Source: Lepturacanthus savala
Taxonomy: Eukaryota; Chordata; Actinopteri; Scombriformes; Trichiuridae
NCBI GenBank assembly: GCA_030544235.1
Contig: CM060477.1
Location: 24,116,934 to 24,180,933, forward strand
Reading direction: 5' to 3'
DNA: 64,000 bases
The notes under the pieces are model-generated. The model ran no database searches. It had not been told where the DNA came from and saw only the letters and a list, made by a program, of their open reading frames with translations. The position numbers and the translations under genes were made by a program. Of the stretch, positions 36,640 through 48,933 are shown piece after piece. The stretch's first letter is position 1. Every line of letters begins with the position of its first letter.

Positions 36640-38776
36640 ACATGTGGAAAATTCTTGTGAAAATGCAGATGCAGCAAGGCCAGAGTCATGTCAAACTAAT
36701 ATCCAAATGCCGCAAAATATCTCAGAAGTTGCTAGAACAAACATCACGCAGACCCCAGAATATCCATGCTTTGATAGTGAATCAGGTCAAAGACAAAGAA
36801 AACATAGAAAATATCTGTCCTTCAATTATTGCTAAACTACAAGCAAATGGTGTTGCAAATAGTGTCATTTCATCAGTTGTTGGTGATGTGGAAGAACTTA
36901 GTAGTGGGATGCACTCAGGTTAAGCAGCAAGTACTGTCTGCTGGTGCCTATAGATAATCCTTTGAGAGAAACATTGGTAAAAGATCTGGAAACCTTTGAA
37001 AACCCATTTGAGTACTTGAATACTGAAAGCAAAAGAGTAAATTATTTCAACAAGAAATGGGGTGTTGTGGAACCAGTAGAAAAATGTTAGGAATTCGATA
37101 TGATACAAGATGAAATAAACAGATACTTATGATTAGGTCCCAGTGAATGATACATTTGTTTACATCCCAATTTTGGAAATGATCAAATTCATGTTCTGAA
37201 ATTCTGATATTTGCAAACTACTTGAGGAAACACGTTCATCAAAACTTGACGTATACAGTGATTTTTGTGACGGAAATTATTTTAGGACCCATCCACTGTT
37301 CTCCAAACACCAGAATTCTTTACAAATCCAGTTGTTCTATGATGATTTTGAGACTGCGAACCCACTTGGGTCAAAACGTGGTGTTCACAAAATAGGTGCT
37401 CTGTATTTTGTCCTCAGAAATCTTCCACCAAAGTTTCACTCTGCCCTGATGAATATTCATTTGATTGCATTGTTTCACACTGAAGACTTGGAAAAAATAT
37501 GGCTTTGATCATATTCTAGAGACACTGATTAATGACATCAAAACACTTGAGAATTGTGGCCTTCATTTGCCTTTTTCTGTTGAAAAGATCTATGGCACTG
37601 TATGTCAGGTAACTGGGGACAACTTGGGGATGCACACAATTCTGGGATTCACAGAATCGTTCAGTGGACGTCATTTTTGTTGTTTGTGTTTGATAGAAAA
37701 AAATTATGCCCACTCTATTTTTAATGAGTATGACCCCAGAATAATCTTGTGTGGAAAAGAAGTATTTGAAATGCACTGCAGTGAATTGCAGTCAGATCCA
37801 CAAAAGTTATCCGTGTTTGGTTTAAAAAAGGATTCGACTCTGAATGGCCTACATTTCTTTCATGTTTGTAACAATTTTTCTTTGGATATTATGCATGACA
37901 TTCTTGAAGGAGTGGCTCAGTATGAGCTGAAGTTACTGTTTGAATACCTCTCTGAAAACTTTTTGTCGAAAACCTGATCTGTCCAGAATTTATGCCTTTG
38001 ACTATGGGTATGTGGAGTGCAAAAAACGGCCTACAAGGATAAACTTGGACAGTAGCGACAATAATATTGGGCTCAATTCAATTCAGACTCTTTGTCTTGT
38101 TCGAAATACTCCTTTGCTTTTTGGTGACATTGTGCCAGAAGGAAACCAAACTGTCTTTTGCTTTTAATTTTACTACAGATAACCAACATTATTTTTTTCT
38201 CCATCTGTTTCACTTGGCATGACTGTACTACTTAAACATTTGATAATAGAACACCATGAGTTGTTCAAAGAACTGTATCCTGATAAAAACCTGATTCCAA
38301 AACATTACTTTATGATACATTATCCATCTTGTATCCGAAAAATTGGACCACTAATACATATGTGGAGCATGAGATTTGAGGCAAAACACAGGATTTTCAA
38401 AAATACTCTTAAAAACACCAAATCTCTTGCAAAAAAACATCAGATGTCGATTGCATGTCTTTGGGAGACATCCCTTTCAAAATGTACTGTGTATGGACCT
38501 ATGAAAAGTATTAATGTGGACAATGAAAACTTTTGCAACGAGTTGGCTCAAGGTTTGCATGTGGAGCGTGCCTCTCAAGACAACCATGCAACTAACTGGG
38601 TGATAATGAGTGGAACAGAGTATAGGCCGGGGTTGATCATTTGCACTCAGATTGAACATGAAATGCCAGTGTTTCTCAGAATAGAAAAAATAATTGTTGT
38701 TGTTGTTGCCCTTCGATCTACAGAGTTCATATGGTGGAGATAAAGGCCAATATATTGTGCCATTATTTTCTTTGTA
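36640..38776 (+). pseudogene. Transposase-like pseudogene (left arm)
   Basis: The first 800 bp are full of stops but retain coding wording. From 37465 a 170-codon frame reads ENCGLHLPF, CQVTGDNLGMH, FCCLCL, then HVCNNFSLDIMHDILEGVAQYE. After a one-base shift near 37973 it continues (RNTPLLFGDIVPEG) and then at 38219-38743 (KHYFMIHYPSC, MWSMRFEAKHRIFK, KKHQMSIACLW). The DIMHDILEG and FEAKHRIFK motifs recur in large multicopy teleost proteins thought to be DNA-transposon transposases; I cannot assign the superfamily. Near 38700 about 128 bp present in the right arm are missing (TTGTTGTTG joined to CCCTTCGATC). Confidence 0.5.
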
Positions 38777-38975
38777 AATGTGTATTAAAGAGGTTGGGAC
38801 TCCTAATATGTAAGTATTTTTGTAAATGTTTGTATTGATCTTTTTGTGCCAATTCCTATGGTGCTGGGAAGTTATGGATGTATGAATGCTGTTAATTGAT
38901 CAGTCAACACTTCTATTCACTTTACATGTAATGTGAAACAGTTATGATATTCTGTTGAATAAAATAATGTAATAT

Positions 38976-39182
38976 CACACTTTTAGTGCAAAAATACACT
39001 ATTGTGTGATCACATGACACTGTAGGTTGAAAATTAACACTCACTTAACAGTGAAAGGGAATAACACATTTTTGGTGTTAAAAATAAACTTTAATGTGCT
39101 ATTAAATGACACTGTATTTTGTAAAATTAACACTCCAAGTGGAAGGGAATAACACAATTTAGAGTCAAAAGTGCACCTATGT
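38976..39182. repeat. Tandem repeat of about 88 bp, 2.3 copies
   Basis: The blocks CACACTTTTAGTGC, CACATTTTTGGTG and CACAATTTAGAGTC start near 38976, 39065 and 39152; the intervening ACACTGTA...AATTAACACTC...GGGAATAACA is also repeated. The counterpart lies at 57922-58125 in the right arm. Confidence 0.75.
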
Positions 39183-39183
39183 G

Positions 39184-42100
39184 GGACTTCCGGTATGGTG
39201 CAGAAATGAGCAGCAGCATAAAACGGAGGCTCCCAGACAGTCTTCAACTCCCCCACAAAAAATACTCGTTCGTTCGGACCTGAAGAAAGAGCTGGTGGAC
39301 TTTCGAGGAGAAGTAAACCAGAAATTAAGCGATATCGCCTCTGGCTTAAAGGAAATAACAGAAAGAGTTGAGGAGACAAAGCAGAGAATAGCCGACATGG
39401 AGGAGTGGAGCACCGACGCCAAGGGGATACTTTCCAACACACTTGAGCTTTACCAATCTATCCAAACCTAGCTGACGGACCTGGAGGCACGTTCGCACAG
39501 GAACAACATTCGTATTCAGGCGTACATCCCCATAAGAAAAGCACTTAAGGAAAAAGAAATTTGTTTCCAGACGCTTCACCCGGTGAAACTTGCGAAAAAA
39601 GGGCGAGAAAAGTGTTTTTCGACACCAGCCCAACTGTCTACAACAACATGCAGGAGGCGACGGACGACTTGAAGAAAAGGGGATTCATCCCGGTCGCTTG
39701 GGAAGCTGAGACCCCTGTGCACAACGCACCGTCACCGAGACCAAAGCAACCGACCTGGGAAACAGCAGGTGCTAAAACATGTCGGCACCAGGGCACCCGC
39801 CTCAAGCATATCCAGGATAAACTTAAGGGGTTTCAACGCAGGGAGGAGGCTTTGTGAGAGCTTTCTGTACCGTGAGTGAACAATAAATCTACAGAGATCG
39901 GTAAGATCACAATATTTAATACCAAATCGGACTAAGGTGTTCAAAACTGATTTTCCTACTGGGAACATGATCCGGTTAAATAGACAGTAAGTCTGGGAAC
40001 CGATGCCTAGCTTTTCACGTGCGCTGCTCTGATATTAACCTTCAGGGTTAAGGGACTCCCCTCTCAACTTAGAAGTTAAGCTTACACTTCATGGTTGGAA
40101 GTCACAAATGTTTAACATGTATGCTATGTTCATATGTTGTGTTTCATTTTGTTATACAGACAGTTGTTCTTTTGTTCAGGTCATCTGTGGTTGGTTGAAC
40201 ATTTTGGGTAAACTTTTTACCGCTCACTGTTAGAAATGCATCAAGAATACAAAATGCAGAATACTGCACCCCTTTCGGAACTCCACAAACAGAAAAAAGA
40301 ACATAAAACCTGAAGCTTTATATACAAAAAAACTGCTTAACGAAATGGATATAATGGATGTATGGAGGGAATCCGATTGACAAATTTTTTACTTTTTTCT
40401 CCCATTCACACTCTACGCACTCAAGAATTGACTATTTTTTTATGTTCAAAGCCGAGAATGGTGAAATGTGACATAGGGGTAAGAGACATTTCTGATCACA
40501 CGGGGGTATACCTGACATTACACTTAGACAACAGACTTAAGGAGACTCTATGGAGACTAAATACCAACCTCTTAAGCGACCCTCAATGTCAAAGATTTAT
40601 TAAGGAAGAACTTATGTAATATATGTCATATAACAATAATGGGATCGTGTCCCCCAGTACACTTTGGGATGCAGCCAAGGCTGTTATTAGGGGCAAACTT
40701 ATAATGTGGTCTGCCCGGAAGAAGAAGGAAAAAGAGAAACAAATTAATGACCCGACTGCAAAACTAAAATCCTTGGAGAGCAGACTTATGAAGCAAAATG
40801 ACACTGATGTTTTAAACGAAATACGGGACACAAAACAAACTCTAAATAACATATATGAAAACCAAATAGAAAAAAGAATTAGATTTATTAAACAAAATTA
40901 TGAAAATGGCCCCAAATCTAAAAAACTGCTCGCATGGAGGATACGTAAGCAATTGGCAGAGAAATACATACTAGAGCTGTCATTTTAACACGTTAATTCG
41001 ATTAATTAATTACACCGCAATTTAACACGTTAAATTTAACGCAATTAATTATGAGTATCAATGGTGGCGAAAATCCCATGTTAAATAAAGAAAATGATGT
41101 ACTAAAGTCACATTAGTTAGTTAGTAGTTAGTTACATTATCCGAGTGCTGGAACAATTCCAGTGTGCTCGTTTCAGTGTAATCTACGCTGTTTCAGTGTC
41201 TGTCTGTGCCATTTGGCACGGAGCAACAAGTCTGAGCGCGTCTCTGGTTGCTATGCAACGCGAGGCGAGCTGAGCTAAACAAATGCGATGATCTGATTGG
41301 TTCAAACCACACGTGTTTGGTCTCACAGAGCAAAACTATGTTGGCACAATGCAGCGCAAAATATACGACTTCTATTATTCATTTTTGAATTGCTATATTG
41401 AGCTTAAGTGACTTCTTTATTTTATTTCAGAATTTTATTTATTTAACTGAATTGTTGTATTTGTTTTACATTTATGAATAATGCACTTGGTCTAACTGGT
41501 TTAATGTGCTAGACCTTTACTTTTGGATGTAATTCATGAAGCACAGTTCACCAATAAAACATTGGATTTCAGATCTTCTCTTCTTACTGTATTCAATTGA
41601 TTAGTCATGCATTACAATTCATTAATATCCTAGAATTCAAATTCTTTATCAGGAGACCTTTAGCGGATATGACATTAAAATGTGATTAATTCGATTAATT
41701 AATTACAAAATCCTGTAATTAATTCGATTAATTTTTTTAATCGATTGACAGCACTAATACGTACATGATAAGATGTAATGATAAGATGTGTCTTAACTGG
41801 AAGACATTCAAAACTCTTTTGAAGTGTACTATAGGAAATTATACACGCAACCTCGGGCAGCCGAATCAACAGTTATATCAGACTTCTTAGCATGCCTAGA
41901 TTTACCACCAGTAGGAACAGAACAGAATAGAATAATGACAAAGAGATAACAGAGGAAGAAATAAATATGGCCATAACGAAACTGAAAGAAAATACAATGC
42001 CAGGATCCGACGGCTATGCATCTGAGTGGTACAAAACCTTCAGAGAAACTTTGGTACCAATACTAAAAGAATGTTTTAACTATACTCTTAAAGGGGGGGG

Positions 42101-42905
42101 GGGAAGACACCACTTTCATGGAGACAAGCAATAATTTCAGTAATCTCTAAAGCAATTAATAACAAGACAGAATGTAGTTCTCACAGAACCATATCAGTAT
42201 TAAATATGGATTATAGAATATATGCATCAATCTTAGCAAAAAGAATGGAAAATATTGTCCCCAATCTGATAGATCCGGATCAGACGGACAACCCAGGACA
42301 GCGTATGGCGGGCCCTTCACCACCCAAATGAGAAAAAGTAATTTGAAATCCGTAGTTATTAGTCTAGATGCTGAAAAGGCTTTTAATTCGGTCCGTTGGG
42401 AATACTTATATATGGTGCTTAAACGCCTAGGCTTCAATGATCAGGTAATTGAATGCTTTAAATCTCTATACTGCTCCCCCACGGCAAGAATTAAAATAAA
42501 CGGATCCTTATCCAAGACAGTGTTGCTTGAGAGGGGATGTCGTCAGGGATGCCCCCTTAATCCCACACTTTATGCACTCTTTATTGAGCCATTGGCACAG
42601 GTAATAAGTGAGGATGAAGATATAACTGGGATACTGAGTGGAAACACACAATATAAAATTTGCCTATATGCAGACATTCTCTTAACTCTCACTAACCCTC
42701 AAGTAAGTCTACCTAAATTAATGTCTCTACTCAAAGAATTTGGCTCATATTCTGGTTACAAATTAAATTTACAGAAAACTCAGACTTTGACCTTTAACCT
42801 GGGACCACAAGAAAGCATTTATAGAACATGTAAATTTAAATGGGCAGGCAACGTAATCAAACACCTTGGAGTCCAAAAGATGAACGACGCACCCCTGGGG
42901 GGCAC
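39184..42905 (+). mobile_element. L1/Tx1-type LINE, rearranged (left arm)
   Basis: An ORF1-like coiled-coil protein (39260-39857: LKEITERVEETKQRIADME, then LEARSHRNNIRI, then FFDTSPTVYNNMQEAT) is followed by an endonuclease C-terminus (SDHTGVYLTL, 40494-40530) and RT (41930-42890: MPGSDGYASEWYK, LDAEKAFNSV, ERGCRQGCPL). LDAEKAF and RQGCPLNP are RT motifs of L1-clade elements. ORF1 lacks about 290 bp relative to the right arm. The endonuclease N-terminus is missing. The RT catalytic box reads LYADILL, so one of the two Asp residues is lost. A G-run at about 42095 shifts the frame. A hAT element is inserted at 40972. Confidence 0.8.
40972..41755. mobile_element. hAT non-autonomous element (left arm, 784 bp)
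   Basis: Ends TAGAGCTGTCA and TGACAGCACTA form short inverted repeats; the flanks ATACATAC (40964-40971) and ATACGTAC (41756-41763) are an 8-bp duplication with one mismatch. Subterminal regions are rich in GATTAATTAATT-type repeats, as in a common vertebrate hAT group. The interior (about 41090-41290) shares a segment with the other hAT element at 33323. Confidence 0.9.
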
Positions 42906-43651
42906 CCTGTTTCACTATGGACTGAAATGTTAAACCGAGAGTGACTCATGTGAGAGCTATGGACATGAAGGCCCGTTAGGCCAACTCATTTTATTTATTA
43001 TTATTCGTAGCCTCAAGGTCGCCTTACATAAAGTATATTGAAAACAGTAGTATTGTTTAAGCAATACTAGAAACAGAATAATAAACTCTGATTAATATCT
43101 GACTGAAAATGACTAATGTCACTAACAATATTCTGATATTATACAGTACATAATAGTGATGTACTTAAACTTTTTAACTGCAAAACTTTAACTCCATTAA
43201 GATCACACGACAGTGATTAATAAACGCTCATTCTATCAAAAGCAGATTTTCACACACACACCCTCCAAATACAGTAACAGTAGTTATGTCTTACACAAAG
43301 GGCTAAGAAGCTAGCGGCCTAACGGCACTAATGCTAACAATAACCACAATACACGAACAAAAACAACAATCCTGTCAAAATATAAATTTTCCTCACCAAG
43401 AAACACCCACCCAGTCATAGTACGACACACACACGCGGCTAACAACAGCATTAATGCTAACATCACACATCAACATCACACGGTAAAAAAACGTCTCGGA
43501 CACAGACTGCCACGCGGACATAAAACCATTTAAATACTAAAACTAACAGCAGTTATGTCAGAAGCACTCTGGCGAAGTAGCTAACAGGCTAATGCTAACG
43601 GGATGACGAGGCAAAGAAAACAGTCATTTACTCAGAAGAAGTCTATCTTAC

Positions 43652-43929
43652 CTGTTGAAGCCGGTCACAGGCGTCCGGGATCCAAGGAAACGATTAAATA
43701 ATCCACAAAAATGCGATTTTCGTCGAAATCTGTCGAATAGTCCAATAAACAGCGGAGCAGCAGCAAAGTCCTTTGTTCTCTGAGTGGTAGTGTTGTGTCG
43801 GTCGAACGAACGAATCAAAAGAACTAGTTCTTTTTGGTGAACGGGGTGAACTAGTTCAATTCCTCGAAAAGACCCGTTCTTTTCGTTCGCGGCGTCCTTA
43901 ATTGGCTGAACAGTCTGGTCACCAATCAT
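43652..43929 (-). other. Exon-like segment with splice donor (left arm)
   Basis: On the minus strand, sequence containing GAACTAGTTC palindromes leads into a CG-rich stretch that ends CTTCAACAG followed by GTAAGA (43651 downward), a strong donor. The 93-codon open frame across it has no recognised motif and is probably incidental. It could be a non-coding first exon driven by the adjacent palindrome-rich region. Confidence 0.35.
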
Positions 43930-43971
43930 ATTTCCTCCCTAGGCGAACTAGAAAACAGCAGCAGCTTTCCT

Positions 43972-43974
<3 letters not shown>

Positions 43975-44002
<28 letters not shown>
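43975..44002. repeat. (TG)n microsatellite
   Basis: Fourteen TG units. The right-arm counterpart is (CA)n at 52915-52940. Confidence 0.95.
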
Positions 44003-44006
<4 letters not shown>

Positions 44007-44030
44007 GTGCTCCGCCAAGCCGTTCACTTT

Positions 44031-44312
44031 GGGAATAGTCGTTCACTTTGAAGAACTAGATCATTTCAGATCGTGGGGGGGGAGGGGTTGGGGCGTGTGT
44101 CTATGTGTGTATGTGTGTGCTGGTGTGTTTCCTATTCGACAATAAAATGCAACAAAATGATTTCTGATTTATTGGTTACTTTTAATAAGGATAATAATAA
44201 TAACAATAGTTATTATTATTATTATTATTATTAATAATGTTAACAGTATTATTGTTGTTCTTGTTTTTAACCAACCTTTACTGTAAAATGTCTGAGTTTT
44301 AAAAAGCTATAT

Positions 44313-44346
<34 letters not shown>

Positions 44347-44536
44347 CACATACACCAACAGTACAAGAGCGAACCGTACACTGAACGGCTTCCCCTTAAA
44401 TTCAGTGGATTCGTTCAGAACTATTTCACGCGAAGCTGTTCACAGAGCACAGAGTGAACGAAATGAACGAAATGAATGGGTTTTTTTACTGAATGATCTG
44501 AACTGAACTAGTTCTTCAAAGTGAACGACAATTCCC
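44031..44536. mobile_element. MITE-like inverted-repeat element (left arm, 506 bp)
   Basis: GGGAATAGTCGTTCACTTTG... at the left end is matched by an inverted copy ending AAGTGAACGACAATTCCC at 44536, about 42 bp long with a few mismatches (GAACTAGATC/GAACTAGTTC). The interior has an ATT/ATA microsatellite (44180-44235) and a 27-base A run (44317-44343). No clear target duplication. The family is not recognised with certainty; GAACTAGTTC-rich fish repeats are common. Confidence 0.6.
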
Positions 44537-44867
44537 ATAACTACTGAGTGGAGCTGAGAGTCAAAGGGAGAGAACAAGATGGCCGCTGTCTATGCTGGAT
44601 GATGACGTCAGTTCTTCCAGAAGATTCCGAAACCGATAAATTTGATAATTCAACGATTTAGAGATTAAAAAGTAATTATTTTATTCATCATTATTTTCCC
44701 ACTGAAAGTCCTGAGTAGTTTAAATGTGTATTCATAGTTTTTACTCCCTTTTTTCTTGATGTGATCCTGATATATTCTATATGTCTTTGTTTTAATGTTT
44801 TTTTTTTATTTTCTTGAGTCTCCTGACCAATAAACTGTGATTTATTTTAACTTTAACTTTAAATATA

Positions 44868-45116
44868 TCATACAGATCCACACAACTGCCAGTAGCAGGA
44901 GTCCTGAACTTGTCCACAGCATTTTCTCTCTATATCCGTGGGCATCTCCTGGCAGTTTGTGTAGACACACCATGGGGGTCGCCCTGCAGCTGGGGGGTCT
45001 GATGGAGCTGCACTGGATGTAAGTTGGAGCACGTCGAGCATTAGACCGAAGTCACGGGTCAGACAGAGCTCCAGCAGTTCATGTGATTGTTCTAAGCTCA
45101 GTGAGTGAATCCTGGC
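44868..45116 (-). CDS. P2X7 intracellular-domain-like exon 2 (left arm)
   Basis: The exon begins at 45116 after a TTTATTTACAG acceptor and reads ARIHSLSLEQSHELLELCL, then PPWCVYTNCQEMPTDIERKCC. The W-C-x-x-x-N-C-x-x-M-P-T and CC motifs match the Zn-binding cytoplasmic (ballast) domain of P2X7 receptors. Teleost genomes carry many stand-alone genes with this domain, often called P2X purinoceptor 7-like. The frame ends at a stop at 44868, soon after CCGQ, so the rest of the domain is truncated. Transcription would run outward from the palindrome centre. It is probably a partial gene; no upstream start exon was found. Confidence 0.6.
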   Translation of the reverse strand, partial: ARIHSLSLEQSHELLELCLTRDFGLMLDVLQLTSSAAPSDPPAAGRPPWCVYTNCQEMPTDIERKCCGQVQDSCYWQLCGSV

Positions 45117-45417
45117 CTGTAAATAAAATAACAAACTCTAAAGAACAGCCATGTTGTCCTTGTATTTTATGTATACAGTCCATTATAGGTAAGTTAACAA
45201 GTCACTGAAAACTCGATTAAGATAAAAACAGTACTTTGTCAAAGGCAAGATACGTTTTAAAAGTAATATTTGATTTGTAATGCATTTTCATTGAAAACAA
45301 TCTCAAAGCGCTACATAAAAGCATAAGTTATACATGAAAACAATAAAAACTAACAAAATAAAATCAGTTATAATGGGCTATTTAAAATGGATAACAGAGA
45401 AGTAATGTGATAAATAC

Positions 45418-45636
45418 CTGCTCGTCAGCAATCCTTCGGGCTTGAAGATCTTGTACTCTTTTTATGTCTTCGTCTACAAGACCACTTGTCCGGTCTCCGC
45501 GTGCCCTTCCTCTTCCTCTTCTTCCTCTTCGGGCCCTTGGTGCTCCTCTTACATGTCGCTGGGGTTGTTTTCTGGATGTAGATGGCTCCAGAGTATAATC
45601 AGAATCAGAACCAACAAGGCTCTCATCATGGAAGCT
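45418..45636 (-). CDS. P2X7 intracellular-domain-like exon 1 (left arm)
   Basis: A 219-bp exon (73 codons) between an ATTTAG acceptor and a CAG/GTATTT donor. It reads SFHDESLVGSDSDYTLEPS, then an Arg/Gly-rich stretch (RARRGRRGRGRARG), then DMKRVQDLQARRIADEQ, an acidic, then basic, then helical leader typical of multicopy fish P2X7-like proteins. It is in phase with the next exon at 45116. Both splice sites and the frame are intact in both arms. It lacks an initiator ATG, so at least one exon is missing upstream or in the spacer. Confidence 0.55.
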
Positions 45637-46162
45637 CTAAATAAATGAACAATTTATATAACACAGCTAAAAGTCAAACAAAACACACTTGTGATTCAGC
45701 TACATATTATAAACTTGATAAATTAGGATAACTTTAGCTATGATGTAAAATTTCAACATCCAAACTGAGGTAGCACTCAAGAGGTAGGTATTCAGGCCTG
45801 CAAAACTGCCAGAAACAGAGAGACACTAGCAGTACATGGCGGTGATGATGGTAACATTTCCATAGGGGGTCTATTTGGAAAGACAACAGGCATTGGATAT
45901 TTATACCTTTTGGTTCTTAAAAGAAAAAAAAAATGCTGATTTTTTGTTTCCTTCTTTGGCTCAATAGATAAATCATCACTTACTCTTTGAGTTAATCATT
46001 CAGCCATTTGAATCAGGTTCACGCGGCAGGCACAGGCAAAAGAACCTGCTCCTCTAGGACCACACATGGGTCGAGATGATGCTTTATTGGACATCGGAAC
46101 TCGGAGCTACACACAACATAACATCAGAACTGAGCACTTCCAGCTTAAAAACTGGGGTATCA

Positions 46163-46365
46163 TCAGAGGTGTCAAGTAATGAAGTACAAATACTTTTTTA
46201 CTGTACTTAAGTACACTTTTTAGGTATCTATACTTTGCTCCATTACAATTTTTTCTGCCTACTTCTGACTTCTAGTCATTACATTTTCACACAAGTATCT
46301 GTACTTTCTATTGCTTACATTTTTAAAACCAACGGTCTCGTTACTCTTGCTTTAACTTGGTGAAC
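46163..46365 (+). repeat. Dispersed fish repeat, copy 1
   Basis: AGAGGTGTCAAGTAATGAAG...ACTGTACTTAAGTACAC...GTATCTATACTTTGCTCC...CTGTACTTTCTATTGC is a short interspersed sequence I recognise as common in teleost genomes. It recurs in the same orientation at 48934-49125. I cannot assign its class. Confidence 0.7.
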
Positions 46366-46849
46366 CGCTAACTTTTATAAAACGGGTGAAAACTGTTGCA
46401 CTGTGTCGGATGCCGGCCGGAAGAACCAGAGCGTGGGTCTATCTATGGGTTACAAATGCGCCTTCAAAAATAAATATTATACAAACAAAAAAAACTTTTT
46501 TATGTCTTCATGGGCACAGATAGCACAGAGGACACATTTACAGTGACACCGATCTGTCCCCCTCTCCCACACTGTCCCTACGTAAATCGACAAACAGGTT
46601 AAATAAAGGAGAAAGTGATCGTCGCAGTGTTTTTGCAACGAGGTGCATTCTGTTGTCCTTGTAAATCGGAAGTTTGAAGTCAGAGAAGCACTGAAATCTA
46701 GCATCTATACAAGTACCCCGAAAAATGTCATACTGCGCAATCGGCTTAGTTACAGTTTTTTGTTTTTTTTTGTGATGTTTGTTGAAGAAAATTCCAGAGT
46801 CTTGTACAAGTTTGCTGTATGGTGGGAAATTTATTCTCAGTGATCTATA

Positions 46850-48080
46850 CTGTCACAGACCAAGTCTGTTACAGAAAGTCAACCCCGAATGGTGGTGGGT
46901 CTATAGCTTCTATGTCATGAGATCAAAGCAATCAAGGAAAACAAAGACATTTGGATGTCAACAAAAGGGAAGGTGGGGAACATCAAAGGAATTCAGTTGG
47001 CTTTGATGTGACACATGAATCAATGTCTGGTCACCTTCACATTTGGAGATATGTGAAATTCCCAGTAACCCTACGAAGAAGCACAGACATTCTACAATGT
47101 GATAGCTTTAGCTGTTCAGCGGAATGTGATCCAGCATATAACTTTGTGAGTAGCCTTTAACCAAAAATTTAATTGAAAGTGCAAATGACAGTTGGGTCCT
47201 CAGGAAAACCTATGAATAAACTAGTAGAGCTAGCTCAGCATCATTGGGATAATACAGAACAAATATATTATAAAATGCAAGAAATGCTAATGTATGTTCA
47301 AGTTTCTCACTATACAGGCGGAGCTCCGAGAGGTTGCAGTGGCAGGGGAACCAACAACAGAGGAAGGAGGGACAGAAATACATGACAATCAATCAAATCA
47401 GAATGTGATCCTTCTTCTTTTGTGGTGAGCCAGATCACTGGGTAGGGGACTGTCCACATAGAGCACAACAAAACAAATATACCCTGCCTATGGCGGCATT
47501 AGGGAGAACTCAGGAGGAATACCAGCATCCCCCACCGCACAACTCTGTCAGGAGAGCTGTCAGGACAGTGACCAAATTAAAACAGAAGGAAATGTTATCC
47601 AAGCTCCACTAATTAAATTGGCAACAACAAATGAAGAACCTAATTTCATGATCGAGGTAAATAGAGACCTTATGTCTTGTGGATACAGGAGCTTCACTTT
47701 CGAATTTAAAACCATCAAAATCCATAAAGTTGAAAAAATCCAAAGAAACAGTAAGAGTTGTGGGGGTTGGAGGGATTCTTTTGAGTCTACCAGTACCTAC
47801 TACAAGTCTACTATTTCTAATTTCTATAGGGCCTTTTACTGAAAATGTGTCAGGTTTCACAACTTCTCATTCATTTCATGTGGGAAAAGATGTGTCATAC
47901 GTTTCTTCTTCTTTTTTTCCTCAAAACTGGGTGCCAATAAATAAGATCTGTCCCGTCTTTTCTTTCATAACATGTGACCGACCAGGTCACATGGGAAATA
48001 GCCACAGACGAAGGTGGGGCAATCCACAGCCCGGCCAAGACTGTGGACTCCACATGCATAGCTATTTACAATTATGAGAA
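46850..48080 (+). pseudogene. Decayed endogenous retrovirus gag/protease relic
   Basis: 47173-47385 encodes a gag-like stretch ending in a Gly/Arg-rich region (GAPRGCSGRGTNNRG), followed in another frame by a nucleocapsid zinc knuckle (47412-47453). Its first Cys codon is TTC (Phe), while the remaining C-x4-H-x4-C is kept. Further on, a retropepsin active site Asp-Thr-Gly-Ala lies at 47682-47693 in a 132-codon frame. Several stops and shifts separate the pieces, and no RT, LTR or intact env is visible. An upstream WRYVKFPVT stretch (47050-47075) may be from the same element. This is a non-functional fossil. Confidence 0.55.
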
Positions 48081-48785
48081 ATAAATCCCTGAAACAGCTA
48101 CATCTAGTGAAGATAGACTGGTAGCAAGATGCATAGTCAGCCATGATGGCATTTACCATGGTAACATTTTGATTTGACTTTTGTATGGGGGCTGTTTTAG
48201 CCATCTAGATTTTAGTAATCGTAAAGCAGCCAAATGCAACTTCAAGAGTTGACAATTTTCTTTGTATTAGTACTGCTATACTGAAAGCTGCCATACTGAA
48301 AGTCAAAAGGACAAACCAGAGACAGATAACTTAAAACGTTCCTCTACTATAGTCTCCACACTCTTCAGCCTGTTTTGGGTTTTTGTGACTTGGCAAAATG
48401 GTCCTTTTATTTTGCTTTTTTGAAAAGTACAGTAACCCTAGGATCACCTCAGGCAGTTACTTTGACATTTTTGTTTGTATTGGTCATCTGAAAGCCAAAT
48501 GTTTTCTGATTGAAATTTTGAAAGTGAATTTTTTTTTTAAAATGTAACTTTAAGAAGCATTTGCACTTTGAAGGAACGGAATGTTGCTTTAATAAAAAAG
48601 CAACAGTTTACATTGGTTACACATGCTGTGTATTTTTCTAGATGGTGATGACCACCACATTTGGCTTGTATTGTTACACAATTGCATACTTGATTGTTAT
48701 AAATAAATGTGAGTATAAGGAATTCAATTTTGTGTCATTTATTTGAATATATATATATATAGTAGCTCATTAGTTCATTGATTTC

Positions 48786-48929
48786 AATGTAACTTTCTTC
48801 AATAAGTCTAACATAACTTTGTTCACTAAATCAAATATGACTTTGTGTAATAAATACAACATGGCTTTATTTAATAATTCCACCATAACTCTGTTAAATG
48901 AACTCAACATAACTGTGTTGAATACATCT
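48786..48929 (+). repeat. 24-bp minisatellite, six copies
   Basis: Six diverged 24-bp units of the form AACATAACTTTGTTCAATAAATCN. Since 24 is 8 codons, the plus-strand frame stays open through all six units. Confidence 0.85.
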
Positions 48930-48933
48930 AAAC

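Larger units (their letters stand above)
33283..45749 (+). repeat. Left arm of a giant inverted repeat
   Basis: This 12.5-kb segment is the reverse complement of 50954-64000. Anchors that pair exactly include the hAT ends (33323 with 63960), the piggyBac TTAA (35046 with 61768), the hAT ends at 40972 with 55947, and the P2X7-domain exon (45636 with 51067). The inner border is at 45749, after TGATGTAAA. The outer border cannot be seen because the right arm reaches the window end. Confidence 0.95.

Noticed and set aside
43648..43929. 93-codon frame conserved in both arms
   Set aside because: Conservation is explained by arm identity; the frame crosses palindromic promoter-like DNA and a splice donor, with no protein motif.
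45442..45648. Serine-rich 68-codon frame, also at 51055-51261
   Set aside because: Antisense of the P2X7-domain exon 1 (the Ser run is the complement of the Arg/Gly-rich stretch).
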